A stretch of DNA of 64,000 nucleotides, taken from contig JACJXX010000002.1 in the NCBI GenBank assembly GCA_020636435.1, forward strand, positions 2,852,001 through 2,916,000, given 5' to 3'. Each line of letters begins with the position of its first letter. Within the stretch, counting starts at the first letter, position 1. Below the pieces are notes generated by a model. That model was not told the DNA's origin and made no database searches. It worked only from the letters and a program-made list of their open reading frames with translations. This document shows positions 17,201 through 23,510 of this stretch, in pieces. The position numbers and the translations under genes are program-made. Origin of the DNA: Lewinellaceae bacterium. GTDB taxonomy: Bacteria; Bacteroidota; Bacteroidia; Chitinophagales; Saprospiraceae.

Positions 17201-18242
17201 TCTTAAACAGATTTTTCCGGGCGCTTAGTTTAATGATGCCGTTGCCTGTGGTGATCCAGAGGATACCCTGGCGATCCGATAAGGTGTTATTGCAGCCTTC
17301 AAATTTCCTGTCCAGGAATTTAAACCGGTCAAAGCTATAGATACTATTGCCTTGCTTATCCTGTACCAACAGTTCGCTTCCGGTAAGATAACAACTGTAG
17401 TCCTGGTGAAGCTGAAGCAGCGCCACAACATCCTCCGGGCTATCTCTTTTTACACTAAAGGGAACAAGACGATCGTTTTCCGGTTTCCAGTAATCGGTGG
17501 TCGGCGCGTACGGGATTTCCAGCACCAACTCCGGATAGGAGGCAACCATTCTTTTTATCCAATGGTCAACTTTTAGCTGTTGCAGTATTTTTCCGTTTTT
17601 AACCCGGAAAATTTCATTTTGAGAAGTCTTTGAATAGCTGGTGTGGATGACCCAGTAACTGCCGTCGGGCAGGGCCTGGCAAAGCACATTATCCGGAAAA
17701 GGCCGGGAAGCGCGGTAAATTTCATGGAAATCCCCATCATAATTGTAAATAACACCATCGATGGTTGCGATAATGATATGGTCTTTGTTTACGTTGGAAT
17801 TGCCTACGTAAATAACGTCCCCGGAAGTAAAGCGGCTCCCGGAGATAGCTTCCATGACATATATGCTATCCCGGCGGGGATCTATAAGGCCACTATACGG
17901 ACGATTAGGCTTGTTCTTTCCGGAATACCATATCCGGTTTTCCCCGTCTATCGCTAAATAGCTGGCAGCAAAATCTTCCGGGATATTTAAAAGGCTGCGA
18001 TCATAGGTTTTAAAACGGTAACCGTCGTAGCGGCTGATGCCCCGCAGGGTGCTTACCCAGATAAAGCCTGCCGCATCCTGTACAATACCATACGTGTTGC
18101 GGTGCGGCAGGCCATTTTCCACATTGATCACTTCCGTATCAAAAAGATAGTCTTGGGCAGGTGCAATAATAATGCCTGTGAGCCAGAGCAGCGGGGTGAG
18201 CAGCTTCACTTTGAGAAAATGTGTGCAATTCCTGATATTCAT
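14214..18242 (-). CDS. Hybrid two-component system regulator (propeller sensor, kinase, receiver, AraC output)
   Basis: 1342 residues from the ATG at 18242, chosen because it gives a signal peptide (residues 1-30, ending APAQ); an upstream frame to 18383 runs into a MITE. Domains in order: periplasmic two-component beta-propeller repeats (WVSTLRGISRYDG, then WIGTKDSGLLRWD), Y_Y_Y domain, transmembrane helix near 770, HisKA with SNITHEFRTPL (H837), HATPase with GIGLSLVKELV, receiver with ISDVMMPKKDG (D1149) and a C-terminal AraC HTH. HTCS proteins sense glycans or other periplasmic ligands and control nearby use loci in Bacteroidota. No SusC/SusD pair is seen beside it, so its target is unknown. 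Confidence 0.95.
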   Translation of the reverse strand: MNIRNCTHFLKVKLLTPLLWLTGIIIAPAQDYLFDTEVINVENGLPHRNTYGIVQDAAGFIWVSTLRGISRYDGYRFKTYDRSLLNIPEDFAASYLAIDGENRIWYSGKNKPNRPYSGLIDPRRDSIYVMEAISGSRFTSGDVIYVGNSNVNKDHIIIATIDGVIYNYDGDFHEIYRASRPFPDNVLCQALPDGSYWVIHTSYSKTSQNEIFRVKNGKILQQLKVDHWIKRMVASYPELVLEIPYAPTTDYWKPENDRLVPFSVKRDSPEDVVALLQLHQDYSCYLTGSELLVQDKQGNSIYSFDRFKFLDRKFEGCNNTLSDRQGILWITTGNGIIKLSARKNLFKNLGITNNIRGIYREGAQLWTGNIITDLEHGTQTTIPIRNSEGINSFYKDRQRQLWIASDKNFIMRYIPGENRYSYYYYNYEGYEGIVFFNLVFQNALTKTYWLGAKDGLFRFDPNAEKITPFPLPIASERIYVRHFYQNAKGIWITTDKGIFLMDARNEVIIKHYTTKDGLASNDINYLYEDRKGIFWIGTKDSGLLRWDLTTNSFRQYSRDNGLSNDNIYAVYEDDFNTLWLPSDHGLMAFDKNAETAKVYLPEHGIAHEEFNTFSHFQDTDGTLYFGGLKGLTSFHPRDLQEQSTISPPLYATRVQILEKDSETYTDKTTAFKTAKKIVFNPNDRILELELTALDYEKSAENQYAYKLTGKQDQWIYTRENKLSIINPPYGKYDLVIKARGASGSWSENPLVIPMHVKTPFYMQWWFILASGLLAIAVILISLRWRVRKLQKDRQRLEAEVQKRTWKIEQDKITIEAQAEALKALDKAKTRFFSNITHEFRTPLTLVRGPVEQMIAQPPPPATLKKRLSGVLKNTDNLLELINQLLDMSKLESGRMRIEASQGDIVRYTGKLVARFQPLADTKKIQLDFTAHAGTWKTHFDSDKWIKILYNLISNALKFTPAGGRVTVDLEQLQQAHQDYIQLTVKDSGIGIEAGQLEHIFDRFYQVDASATRFQGGTGIGLSLVKELVELQNGTVAVSSTVGEGTAFTVMLPVLLAPTETNGIPAPEEAEVVPPFMAFPDTPTENGRGILKDQNKAEKLELLIVEDHPDMRAYIRSCINASVYNITEAGDGQEGIEKAREIIPDLIISDVMMPKKDGFALTRAIRDHLATSHIPLILLTARASLESRLKGLERGADAYLTKPFSPQELALRIQKLIELRKALRERFQNGQAPEENAAFQKEDRFISALKDYILENISNPDLPAEAIGKHLGISRIQLYRKLKALKNMSVRDYVRSIRLDVAWRLLKEQKLNISEVAYETGFSSPADFSRAFKKAYGKAPSKI

Positions 18243-18313
18243 TGAGAACAATACCCTGAAGTCATCTTGACTTTTTTTTGCAATAAAAAAAGGGTTGTGG
18301 ATATTTGTGTTTC

Positions 18314-18321
18314 CAAACATA
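18314..18321 (-). promoter_or_regulatory. Candidate -7 element (TATGTTTG) of the HTCS gene
   Basis: On the minus strand TATGTTTG matches TAnnTTTG. The expected -33 TTG would fall at the junction with the 157-bp MITE at 18344, and none is seen at 19-20 bp, so the insertion may have altered this promoter. Confidence 0.3.
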
Positions 18322-18343
18322 AAATAATCAAACACAACCCTAG

Positions 18344-18500
18344 GAGCCTGTCGGAGAAGTACTGATGAGGCGAGAGCGAGCAAATATTATTCTGAACGAG
18401 GCGCGAGAAGGGAGCATCCGTACGGACGCGACCGACGAGCAACGAAGTGCAGAACAATATTTGCCGTTCGCAGCCCATCAAGGGCTTCTCCGACAGGCTC
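18344..18500. mobile_element. 157-bp MITE, copy 1, flanked by CTAG
   Basis: Perfect 16-bp terminal inverted repeats (GAGCCTGTCGGAGAAG at 18344-18359, its complement at 18485-18500) are flanked by CTAG on both sides (18340-18343, 18501-18504). The arms pair further inward, so almost the whole element can form one hairpin. It encodes no transposase. A second element of the same length with the same 4-bp flank and related core lies at 22577-22733. It sits about 100 bp upstream of the HTCS start and 57 bp upstream of the DUF4258 gene. Confidence 0.85.
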
Positions 18501-18557
18501 CTAGATGTACCAAGTACTAGACAAAGATACGATAGAAATGGAAAAATCGAATTGACA

Positions 18558-18785
18558 ATGGCAGAAATTAGGATATCTAATCATGCCCGCGAACAAATGA
18601 GAGAGCGAGGAATTTCTGAGGAAATGGTCTTGGGAATAATTTCTTCCCCACAGCAGACTATCCGACAAGGTCCGGAAAGGTTGATCTATCAGTCGGTCGA
18701 ATACTTTGAAGAAGAGAAAAGGAACTTTTTAGTGAGAGTATTTGTGAATATCATCAAACAGCCTAATTTAGTGATAACGGTATAA
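18558..18785 (+). CDS. DUF4258 domain protein (putative toxin-like partner)
   Basis: 75 residues from the ATG at 18558, chosen because the conserved domain starts at once (ISNHAREQMRERGISEEMV) and the upstream frame only translates MITE sequence. The pattern H-x-x-x-QM-x-RGI and the closing Leu/Val-rich strand are DUF4258 features. DUF4258 genes often sit before a DUF2283 gene, as here (31 bp gap), and the pair is suspected to be toxin-antitoxin-like; activity is unproven. It is the first gene of the segment that ends in attC-like site 1, so it may belong to a gene cassette. Confidence 0.75.
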   Translation: MAEIRISNHAREQMRERGISEEMVLGIISSPQQTIRQGPERLIYQSVEYFEEEKRNFLVRVFVNIIKQPNLVITV

Positions 18786-18816
18786 CGTACGAGTAAAATT
18801 GAAAAATACTGGCAAG

Positions 18817-19020
18817 ATGAAGATTAAATATGATCAAGAAGTAGATATCCTGTTGATACAACTTTCAAATTCAGAGGTTTATGAGTCTGACGAATCTAAA
18901 CCGGGCATAATCTTGGATTATGACAAGGAAGGGAATATAATAAGGATAGAGATCCTGGATGCCTCCAAACGGACCAATACGCCGTTCAAGTTTGAATATG
19001 AGATGGTATCCGGCGAGTAG
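18817..19020 (+). CDS. DUF2283 domain protein
   Basis: 67 residues from the ATG at 18817; a TTG at 18799 would add six residues. The sequence MKIKYDQEVDILLIQL, then SKPGIILDYDKEGNIIRIEIL matches the DUF2283 pattern of a small beta-alpha protein. It follows the DUF4258 gene by 31 bp in the same direction, the common arrangement, and is the likely antitoxin-like partner. Its stop codon is only 12 bp before attC-like site 1, the usual spacing for the last gene in an integron cassette. Confidence 0.8.
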   Translation: MKIKYDQEVDILLIQLSNSEVYESDESKPGIILDYDKEGNIIRIEILDASKRTNTPFKFEYEMVSGE

Positions 19021-19032
19021 AATGAACACGAG

Positions 19033-19100
19033 GCCTAACAATAAAGCGCCAAAGCGAGGCGGAGCATAGCGACGGCCGTAGCGTTGGCGCTCTGTTGAAC
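19033..19100 (+). other. attC-like site 1 (integron cassette recombination site)
   Basis: R'' GCCTAAC (19033-19039) fits RYYYAAC and R' GTTGAAC (19094-19100) fits GTTRRRY. Between them AGCGCCAA pairs with TTGGCGCT, and the loop side holds AGCGACGGCCGT, close to AGCGTCGGCCGT in site 3. Length is 68 bp. It follows the DUF2283 stop by 12 bp. Confidence 0.7.
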
Positions 19101-19307
19101 GAAGGCGTCGAATATCGAGGAACTATGGGCATTGAATGAAGCCAGCTCATTAAGGGCATAGCTGGGTGGTAGAAGTGTCGAGGTGCCGGTTCCTGGAGAA
19201 CGGCCGGGCAAAGGGTAGCTGAGCAGCATTTTGTCCGGTTTTTGGCATTTTTCGTTTCCAGTAGGCATACCAAAGGCTGGCGGCCAAAGGGCCGTTGCCA
19301 AACAAGG

Positions 19308-20048
19308 TTATAGGAACTGAGCTGCCCGGAGGGCAGGGGGCGGCGGGTCGCGGCAGGAAGCCAGAATGATGGCCACCCGCTGGATAGAGCCCTTAGACCC
19401 GCATTGTTGGCAATCATGGGGGTTGCGCCCCAGCCACTGTTCCAGTATTTTTTCCCGTTGCACGGCAGGCTCTGGTTTTGGTGCCGGCTGAGCCGGTTCT
19501 ACTTTCAAGGCTATCCTGGCGGCGTGCAAAGCCCGGGCCTTGTGGAAGTTGCTCAATATCCCATAATGCCGCATGCGCCGAAAGCCAGGCGGCAGGACAT
19601 GAAGACAAAACCGCCGCAGGAATTCCACTCCTTGCAGGCTCATGGTTTTACGCGTTCCCCCTTGGCGGTAATCCTTGTAGCGGAAGTAAACCCGTTGCTT
19701 GTCCAGGTTGGTGATGCGGTGGTTGGATATAGCCACTTTGTGGGTGTACCTTCCGAGGTACTCCACCACGGCTTTGGGCCCTTGAAAAGGGGCTTTGGCG
19801 TAAACAACCCACTGCTGTGCGAAGCGTTCGCGGCGCCATTGAGTAAAAGGCTTCTTTTGCCTGGGCGGGATTTGCAGGATGCCTTGTTTGTAAGCATCTG
19901 TAAAATGCCGCATGTAAATGGCGCGGAAAACTTTGCTCATGGCCTTAACCGGGAATAGAAAGCCTTGGCTGTCTGCCCGTTTAGGGTTTTGCCATTGTCC
20001 TTGGGGCGTGAGCCCTCCACCAGGCACAATACAGTGTACCCCGTAATT
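19308..20048 (-). pseudogene. IS91-family transposase, 5' part missing
   Basis: The C-terminal two-thirds of an HUH transposase of IS91 type. It starts abruptly just after an in-frame TAG at 20049-20051, at a point matching HCIVPGGGL of the complete copy at 23511-24674. It keeps VVYAKAPFQGPKAVVEYLGRYTHKVAISNHR with the catalytic Tyr region, RVYFRYKDYRQGG and CLHVLPPGF..RHYGIL. The Cys-rich N-terminal zinc domain and most of the HUH motif are gone. It lies inside cassette B, between attC-like sites 1 and 2. Sequence between 19101 and 19307 has no gene and may be IS91 flank. Confidence 0.85.
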
Positions 20049-20080
20049 CTACGGGGCAGGCGATGAGGATGGAGGCTTAG

Positions 20081-20146
20081 GTTCAACAAGGCACATAGGC
20101 AACTGCCTCCATTCGTCGGCTGCAGCCTATGTGCTGGCCGTTATCT
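20081..20146 (+). other. attC-like site 2
   Basis: R'' GTTCAAC (20081-20087) is the exact reverse complement of GTTGAAC that opens this cassette at 19094. R' is GTTATCT (20140-20146). GCACATAGGC pairs with GCCTATGTGC, and the loop holds GCCTCCATTCGTCGGC, close to GCCTCCTAAGCGTCGGC in site 3. Length is 66 bp. R' departs from GTTRRRY at one position. Confidence 0.7.
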
Positions 20147-20247
20147 TTCACCAAATAAAAAAAACGAAATTATTGAAAGGGGCAAACTCAAAAAAACAAT
20201 TAGAGAGGGATTCGCCCTTGTCATATATGAAAAAAAAACAAGCAAAA

Positions 20248-20469
20248 TTAAAGTTCAAAATCAAATAATTCCTTTAATGAAATTTTTAATCCTACCGTAA
20301 TCTCATAGAGAGAATAGACAGTCGGGTTCACTTTGCCATTTTCTATTTTTTCAATTGCCTGGCGGTCTTTTTCGCAAGCGCGAGCTAAATCCGACTGGCT
20401 CCAACCTTTTTTAGTACGGAGCTCAACAATCCGCTTGCCAACAGCTGTTTTAAGTTCATCTTTAGTCAT
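20248..20469 (-). CDS. XRE-family HTH regulator
   Basis: 73 residues from the ATG at 20469 (MTKDELKTAVGKRIVELR), chosen over an upstream start because it places the Cro/CI helix-turn-helix normally: GWSQSDLARACEKDRQAIEKIENG spans the two helices. No other domain is present. It is divergent from the SymE-like gene with two matching dyads in the 95-bp gap, one overlapping each promoter element, so it probably represses that gene and perhaps its own. It lies in cassette C between attC-like sites 2 and 3, on the strand opposite to the other cassette genes. Confidence 0.88.
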   Translation of the reverse strand: MTKDELKTAVGKRIVELRTKKGWSQSDLARACEKDRQAIEKIENGKVNPTVYSLYEITVGLKISLKELFDFEL

Positions 20470-20501
20470 AGGACAAATGTCAACGAAAAACACCACAAAA
20501 A

Positions 20502-20521
20502 TGTCATATAAAAAATTGACA
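20502..20521. promoter_or_regulatory. XRE operator 1
   Basis: TGTCATATAAAAAATTGACA is a near-palindrome with TGTCA/TGACA ends. It overlaps the -33 TTG (20516-20518) of the SymE promoter and is nearly identical to operator 2. Confidence 0.6.
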
Positions 20522-20546
20522 ACCTCGCTAAAAAATTTTATGTTTG
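20516..20546 (+). promoter_or_regulatory. Bacteroidota-type promoter of the SymE-like gene
   Basis: TTG (20516-20518), a 20-bp spacer and TATGTTTG (20539-20546) match TTG-N19/20-TAnnTTTG. The start codon is at 20565, so the leader is very short. The two XRE dyads overlap the -33 and -7 elements, a classic repression layout. Confidence 0.6.
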
Positions 20547-20563
20547 TCGTATAAAAATTGACA
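20545..20563. promoter_or_regulatory. XRE operator 2
   Basis: TGTCGTATAAAAATTGACA repeats operator 1 with one substitution and one fewer A. It covers the end of the -7 element and the expected start of transcription, just before the SymE-like ATG. Confidence 0.6.
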
Positions 20564-20564
20564 A

Positions 20565-20801
20565 ATGAAAAAGAAATACAGGACGCTAAAGGTTCATTCA
20601 AAATTTCAGCGGCGAGTTTTCAAAGACATAACCGTTCCAGGAATCCGGCTAGAAGGAAAATGGCTTCGGCAATTAGGGTTTGAAGAAGGCATGCAAATAA
20701 AGGTTGAAGGGCAAAGAAGAAAGCTTATAATTACATTGGCGAAGGAACGAAACAAGGCTGGCCTTAGCAAAGGCCAGAGGATGATTTATCAGCGGACTTA
20801 A
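20565..20801 (+). CDS. SymE-like small protein (AbrB-fold toxin family)
   Basis: 78 residues. The central stretch VPGIRLEGKWLRQLGFEEGM, followed by QIKVEGQRRKLIITL, matches the SymE family, whose E. coli member is an SOS-induced toxin with an AbrB-like swapped-hairpin fold reported to act on RNA. Here it has no recognisable antisense RNA gene; instead it is paired with a divergent XRE repressor and two operators. It sits upstream of the Rpn gene in the same cassette. Toxicity is inferred from family only. Confidence 0.72.
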   Translation: MKKKYRTLKVHSKFQRRVFKDITVPGIRLEGKWLRQLGFEEGMQIKVEGQRRKLIITLAKERNKAGLSKGQRMIYQRT

Positions 20802-20844
20802 CCAAAACTTCGTAACTTTAAGGGGCACGCCAAAACGGTAAATT

Positions 20845-21723
20845 ATGAACGTGAAATTTGTAGACGTCAAAAACGACGTGGCGTTCCGCAAGATATTCGG
20901 GAACGAGAAAAAAACACAGATCCTCATTTCCTTCCTCAATGCTGCTTTAAAGCTGGAAGGAGACTGGAGTATTAAAGAGGTGGCAATCGCCAACCCCTAT
21001 CAATTCCCTCGCATCGCCGGGGAAAAGGCCACCATCATAGACGTCCGCGCCAAAGACTTGAAAAACCGCCAATTTGTGGTGGAAATGCAAGTCGCCGAAA
21101 CGGAGGGGTTCGACAAGCGGGTTCAGTATTACACCTGCCGGGACTACTCTATGCAAATAAACACGGGCGAGGATTACCCAAAATTAAAGCCAACTTACTT
21201 TATTGGGATTTTAGATTTCGACTATTTCGACAGCGAGGGTTACCTTTCTCACCACATTATACTCAATGGGGAAACTTATGAGCATAAGCTAAAGGACGTC
21301 CAATTCACCTTTATCGAACTGAGGAAGTTTGACAAAGAAGCCCATGAATTAGAGACGCTCCTTGAAAAATGGGTTTTCTTCATCAAAAATGCGGAAAACC
21401 TGGACGTCGTCCCCGACAACGTGGATGACGAGGGGCTTTTGGAGGCATACCACGACGCTGACCGGCACAGTTGGAAAAAGGAGGAACTGATTGCTTATGA
21501 CAATGCCTCCATTGCAGAACAAGATGAAAGAGGGAGGATGAAATTAGCAGAAGATAGAGCAGAAGATAGGGCAAAAAAAGAAGTGATTGAGCGTTGCCTG
21601 GAAGAAAATATGGAAGTTGAGTTCATTGCCAGGATTACAAATTTGTCCTTGGAGGAAATATCAAAAATAATTGAAGGGATTAAAAATAAAAGGCAAAGTG
21701 GCAAAAATAAGGCGAAAAGATAA
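20845..21723 (+). CDS. Rpn-family PD-(D/E)XK nuclease/putative transposase
   Basis: 292 residues. The N-terminus KNDVAFRKIFGNEK, then ILISFLNAAL is the hallmark of Rpn (recombination-promoting nuclease) proteins. The nuclease core follows with IIDVRAKDLKNRQFVVEMQV (Asp and Glu-x-Gln of the PD-(D/E)XK site, about residues 60-80) and VQYYTCRDY. The C-terminus is charged and helical. In E. coli, Rpn proteins cut DNA and raise RecA-independent recombination; in Bacteroidota they are abundant accessory genes. Its stop codon lies inside the R'' box of attC-like site 3, which ties the gene tightly to the cassette. Confidence 0.9.
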   Translation: MNVKFVDVKNDVAFRKIFGNEKKTQILISFLNAALKLEGDWSIKEVAIANPYQFPRIAGEKATIIDVRAKDLKNRQFVVEMQVAETEGFDKRVQYYTCRDYSMQINTGEDYPKLKPTYFIGILDFDYFDSEGYLSHHIILNGETYEHKLKDVQFTFIELRKFDKEAHELETLLEKWVFFIKNAENLDVVPDNVDDEGLLEAYHDADRHSWKKEELIAYDNASIAEQDERGRMKLAEDRAEDRAKKEVIERCLEENMEVEFIARITNLSLEEISKIIEGIKNKRQSGKNKAKR

Positions 21724-21782
21724 CTAATGTGTATATGCCCAGCCTCCTAAGCGTCGGCCGTCATATACACCAACTGTTAGCT
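21718..21782 (+). other. attC-like site 3
   Basis: R'' AGATAAC (21718-21724) is the exact reverse complement of GTTATCT that opens this cassette at 20140. R' is GTTAGCT (21776-21782). GTGTATATG pairs with CATATACAC and the loop holds GCCTCCTAAGCGTCGGCCGT. Length is 65 bp. The Rpn stop codon overlaps R''. Confidence 0.7.
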
Positions 21783-21828
21783 ACAATTAAAAAGCAATCA
21801 ATAATCTAAAGCATTAAAGAAGAACCAA

Positions 21829-23213
21829 ATGTTAATTGAGGATGAAAACGGATCTAGATTCTTTCAAAGAATAGTTGATATTGGCGCTAATAAAGACTTT
21901 TCTATCACTGAAATCAGGTATCTACGAGTATCGAATATTGCATCAATTCTAGGTGCAATATATAATGCAATTTGGATGCTAATTTCCATTTATCTCACTG
22001 ACGAACCAATAATTTATGGGAGCAATGCATTGCTTGGATTGATGTTTCTAATTGTATTAATTTTTAACAAGAAAGGTTGGCGGGTACTGGCTACCATATG
22101 GCTTACAATTGCATCATATATATCGGTTCTCTTGTTTCTTTATTTGTTGGGATATTCGTCAGGCGTTGCGGTCATTTGTTTCTTAATAATTATCCTGCCC
22201 TACATGACTTTCCCCCGAAAGGCAAGAAAATTAGCCCACGGTTTTAGTATATTGGCTTGCTTAACGTTGATTATTATTGTATTACTTCAATCCAAATTTA
22301 TTGCTCATTATGATGAAGTAGACCCCTATTTATCACAAGTAGTCAATATCAGTATATCTGGATTCATTTGTCTCGCACTTATATGGAGTTTGTCTGTTCT
22401 AATTGATAGATCAGAGGAATCCTTAATGGCTGAACAGAAAAAATCAGATGATCTTCTGCATAATATTCTACCGGCAAACATAATAAGAGACCTAAAAGAA
22501 AGTGGTAAGACAATTCCTAAAAGGCACAAGAATGTAACTATTCTATTTACTGACTTTGAAGGTTTTACGGAGCTAGTGCTGTCGGCACTAAATACCGGGA
22601 TATAAAATGGACTCTTTTGCCGCCATACTGCGTTGCTCGTCACTCATGTAGTCCCGCTATAATCGCTCCTCGCGTCTTGTCTGGCGACAAAATAGCCTCA
22701 TTTTATATACCCCGTTACTTAATGCCGACAGCACTAGTAGCATCCATCTCGGCAATCACTTTGGTGAGTGAGCTCAATGACATTTTGGACGATTCGATGA
22801 CATTATGGAGGAAACAGCTGTTGAAAAGATTGAAACAATTGGTGATGCATATATGGCTGCATGTGGTATGAAGAAGAAATTACTAATCATGCTGTTAATT
22901 GTATCACAGCAGCACAAAAGATGCTATCCTACCTTGAGGAGAGAAATAAGAGGCATGAAATAAAATGGAAGATGAGAGTTGGGGTGCATTCAGGAACTAC
23001 AGTAGCTGGTGTTGTAGGCAAAAAGAAGTTTGCATACGATCTTTTTGGGGACACGATAAATACAGCTAGCAGGATAGAATCCGCTGGTGAGGCAGGTAGA
23101 ATCAATATCTCCTCATCCACTTATGAACTAGTTAAGCATGACTTTATGTGCCTTTATCGTGGAAAGATCTTTGCGAAGGAAAAGGGAAATTGGATATGTA
23201 TTTTATAAATTAA
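21829..23213 (+). pseudogene. Membrane adenylate/guanylate cyclase broken by a MITE and three single-base deletions
   Basis: N-terminal part 21829-22605: about six transmembrane segments, a linker with LLHNILPANIIRDLK, then the class III cyclase core NVTILFTDFEGFTELV. A 157-bp MITE (22577-22733) interrupts it; removing it with one CTAG restores TELVASISA in frame. Frame losses of one base occur near 22795 (expected DDFDDIMEE), near 22872 (CGMEEEITNHA) and near 23180 (KGKLDMYFIN). The rest keeps IGDAYMAACG, VGVHSGTTVAGVVGKKKFAYDLFGDTINTASRIES. The family makes cAMP or cGMP. As it stands it cannot give a full enzyme, unless the single-base changes are sequencing errors. Confidence 0.88.
22577..22733. 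mobile_element. 157-bp MITE, copy 2, inside the cyclase gene
   Basis: Flanked by CTAG at 22573-22576 and 22734-22737. The ends TGCTGTCGGCA..TGCCGACAGCA are inverted repeats, and the arms (AAATACCGGGATATAAAATG and its near complement) extend them. It has exactly the length of copy 1 and shares CTGTCGG near both ends and ACT(T/G)CGTTGCTCGTC in the core. Precise removal restores the cyclase frame, which proves insertion. Confidence 0.9.
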
Positions 23214-23230
23214 ACTATATCTAATATATA

Positions 23231-23276
23231 AGGACTAAACGACAGGGGCGCAGGGCGTCCCCTTCGATTTAGTCCT
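23231..23276. repeat. Hairpin after the broken cyclase gene
   Basis: AGGACTAAACGA pairs with TCGATTTAGTCCT, and CAGGGG with TCCCCT inside. It may be a terminator or one end of the IS91-type element that follows. The rest of 23277-23510 has no gene. I could not match it to the attC pattern (its R boxes do not fit). Confidence 0.5.
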
Positions 23277-23510
23277 GTGTTTGTACAGAAGCCTGCTGGT
23301 AGCGGAGCCAAGAGCAACCCTATATTATGGGTATTGAATAGGTATAAGCGGGATGTTTCAAGAAAGCGAGAGGGGTAAAAGAGGCCTTTTTGAAAGCCTC
23401 TTTGTGTTTTTGAATGTGAGTTTATGGTGTTTGGCACATGAGGCTTATGCTTATTTGACGCTTCGGGCAATAAGGAAGCTTGCTTTCCGAAGGAAAGAGG
23501 AGTTAAGTGG

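Noticed and set aside
18242..18383. Upstream start of the HTCS gene at 18383
   Set aside because: Those codons translate the MITE and the signal peptide would not be N-terminal; the ATG at 18242 fits.
23231..23276. attC site for the cyclase cassette
   Set aside because: The cassette opens with GTTAGCT, so AGCTAAC is expected, and it is not present near here; the hairpin has no fitting R boxes.
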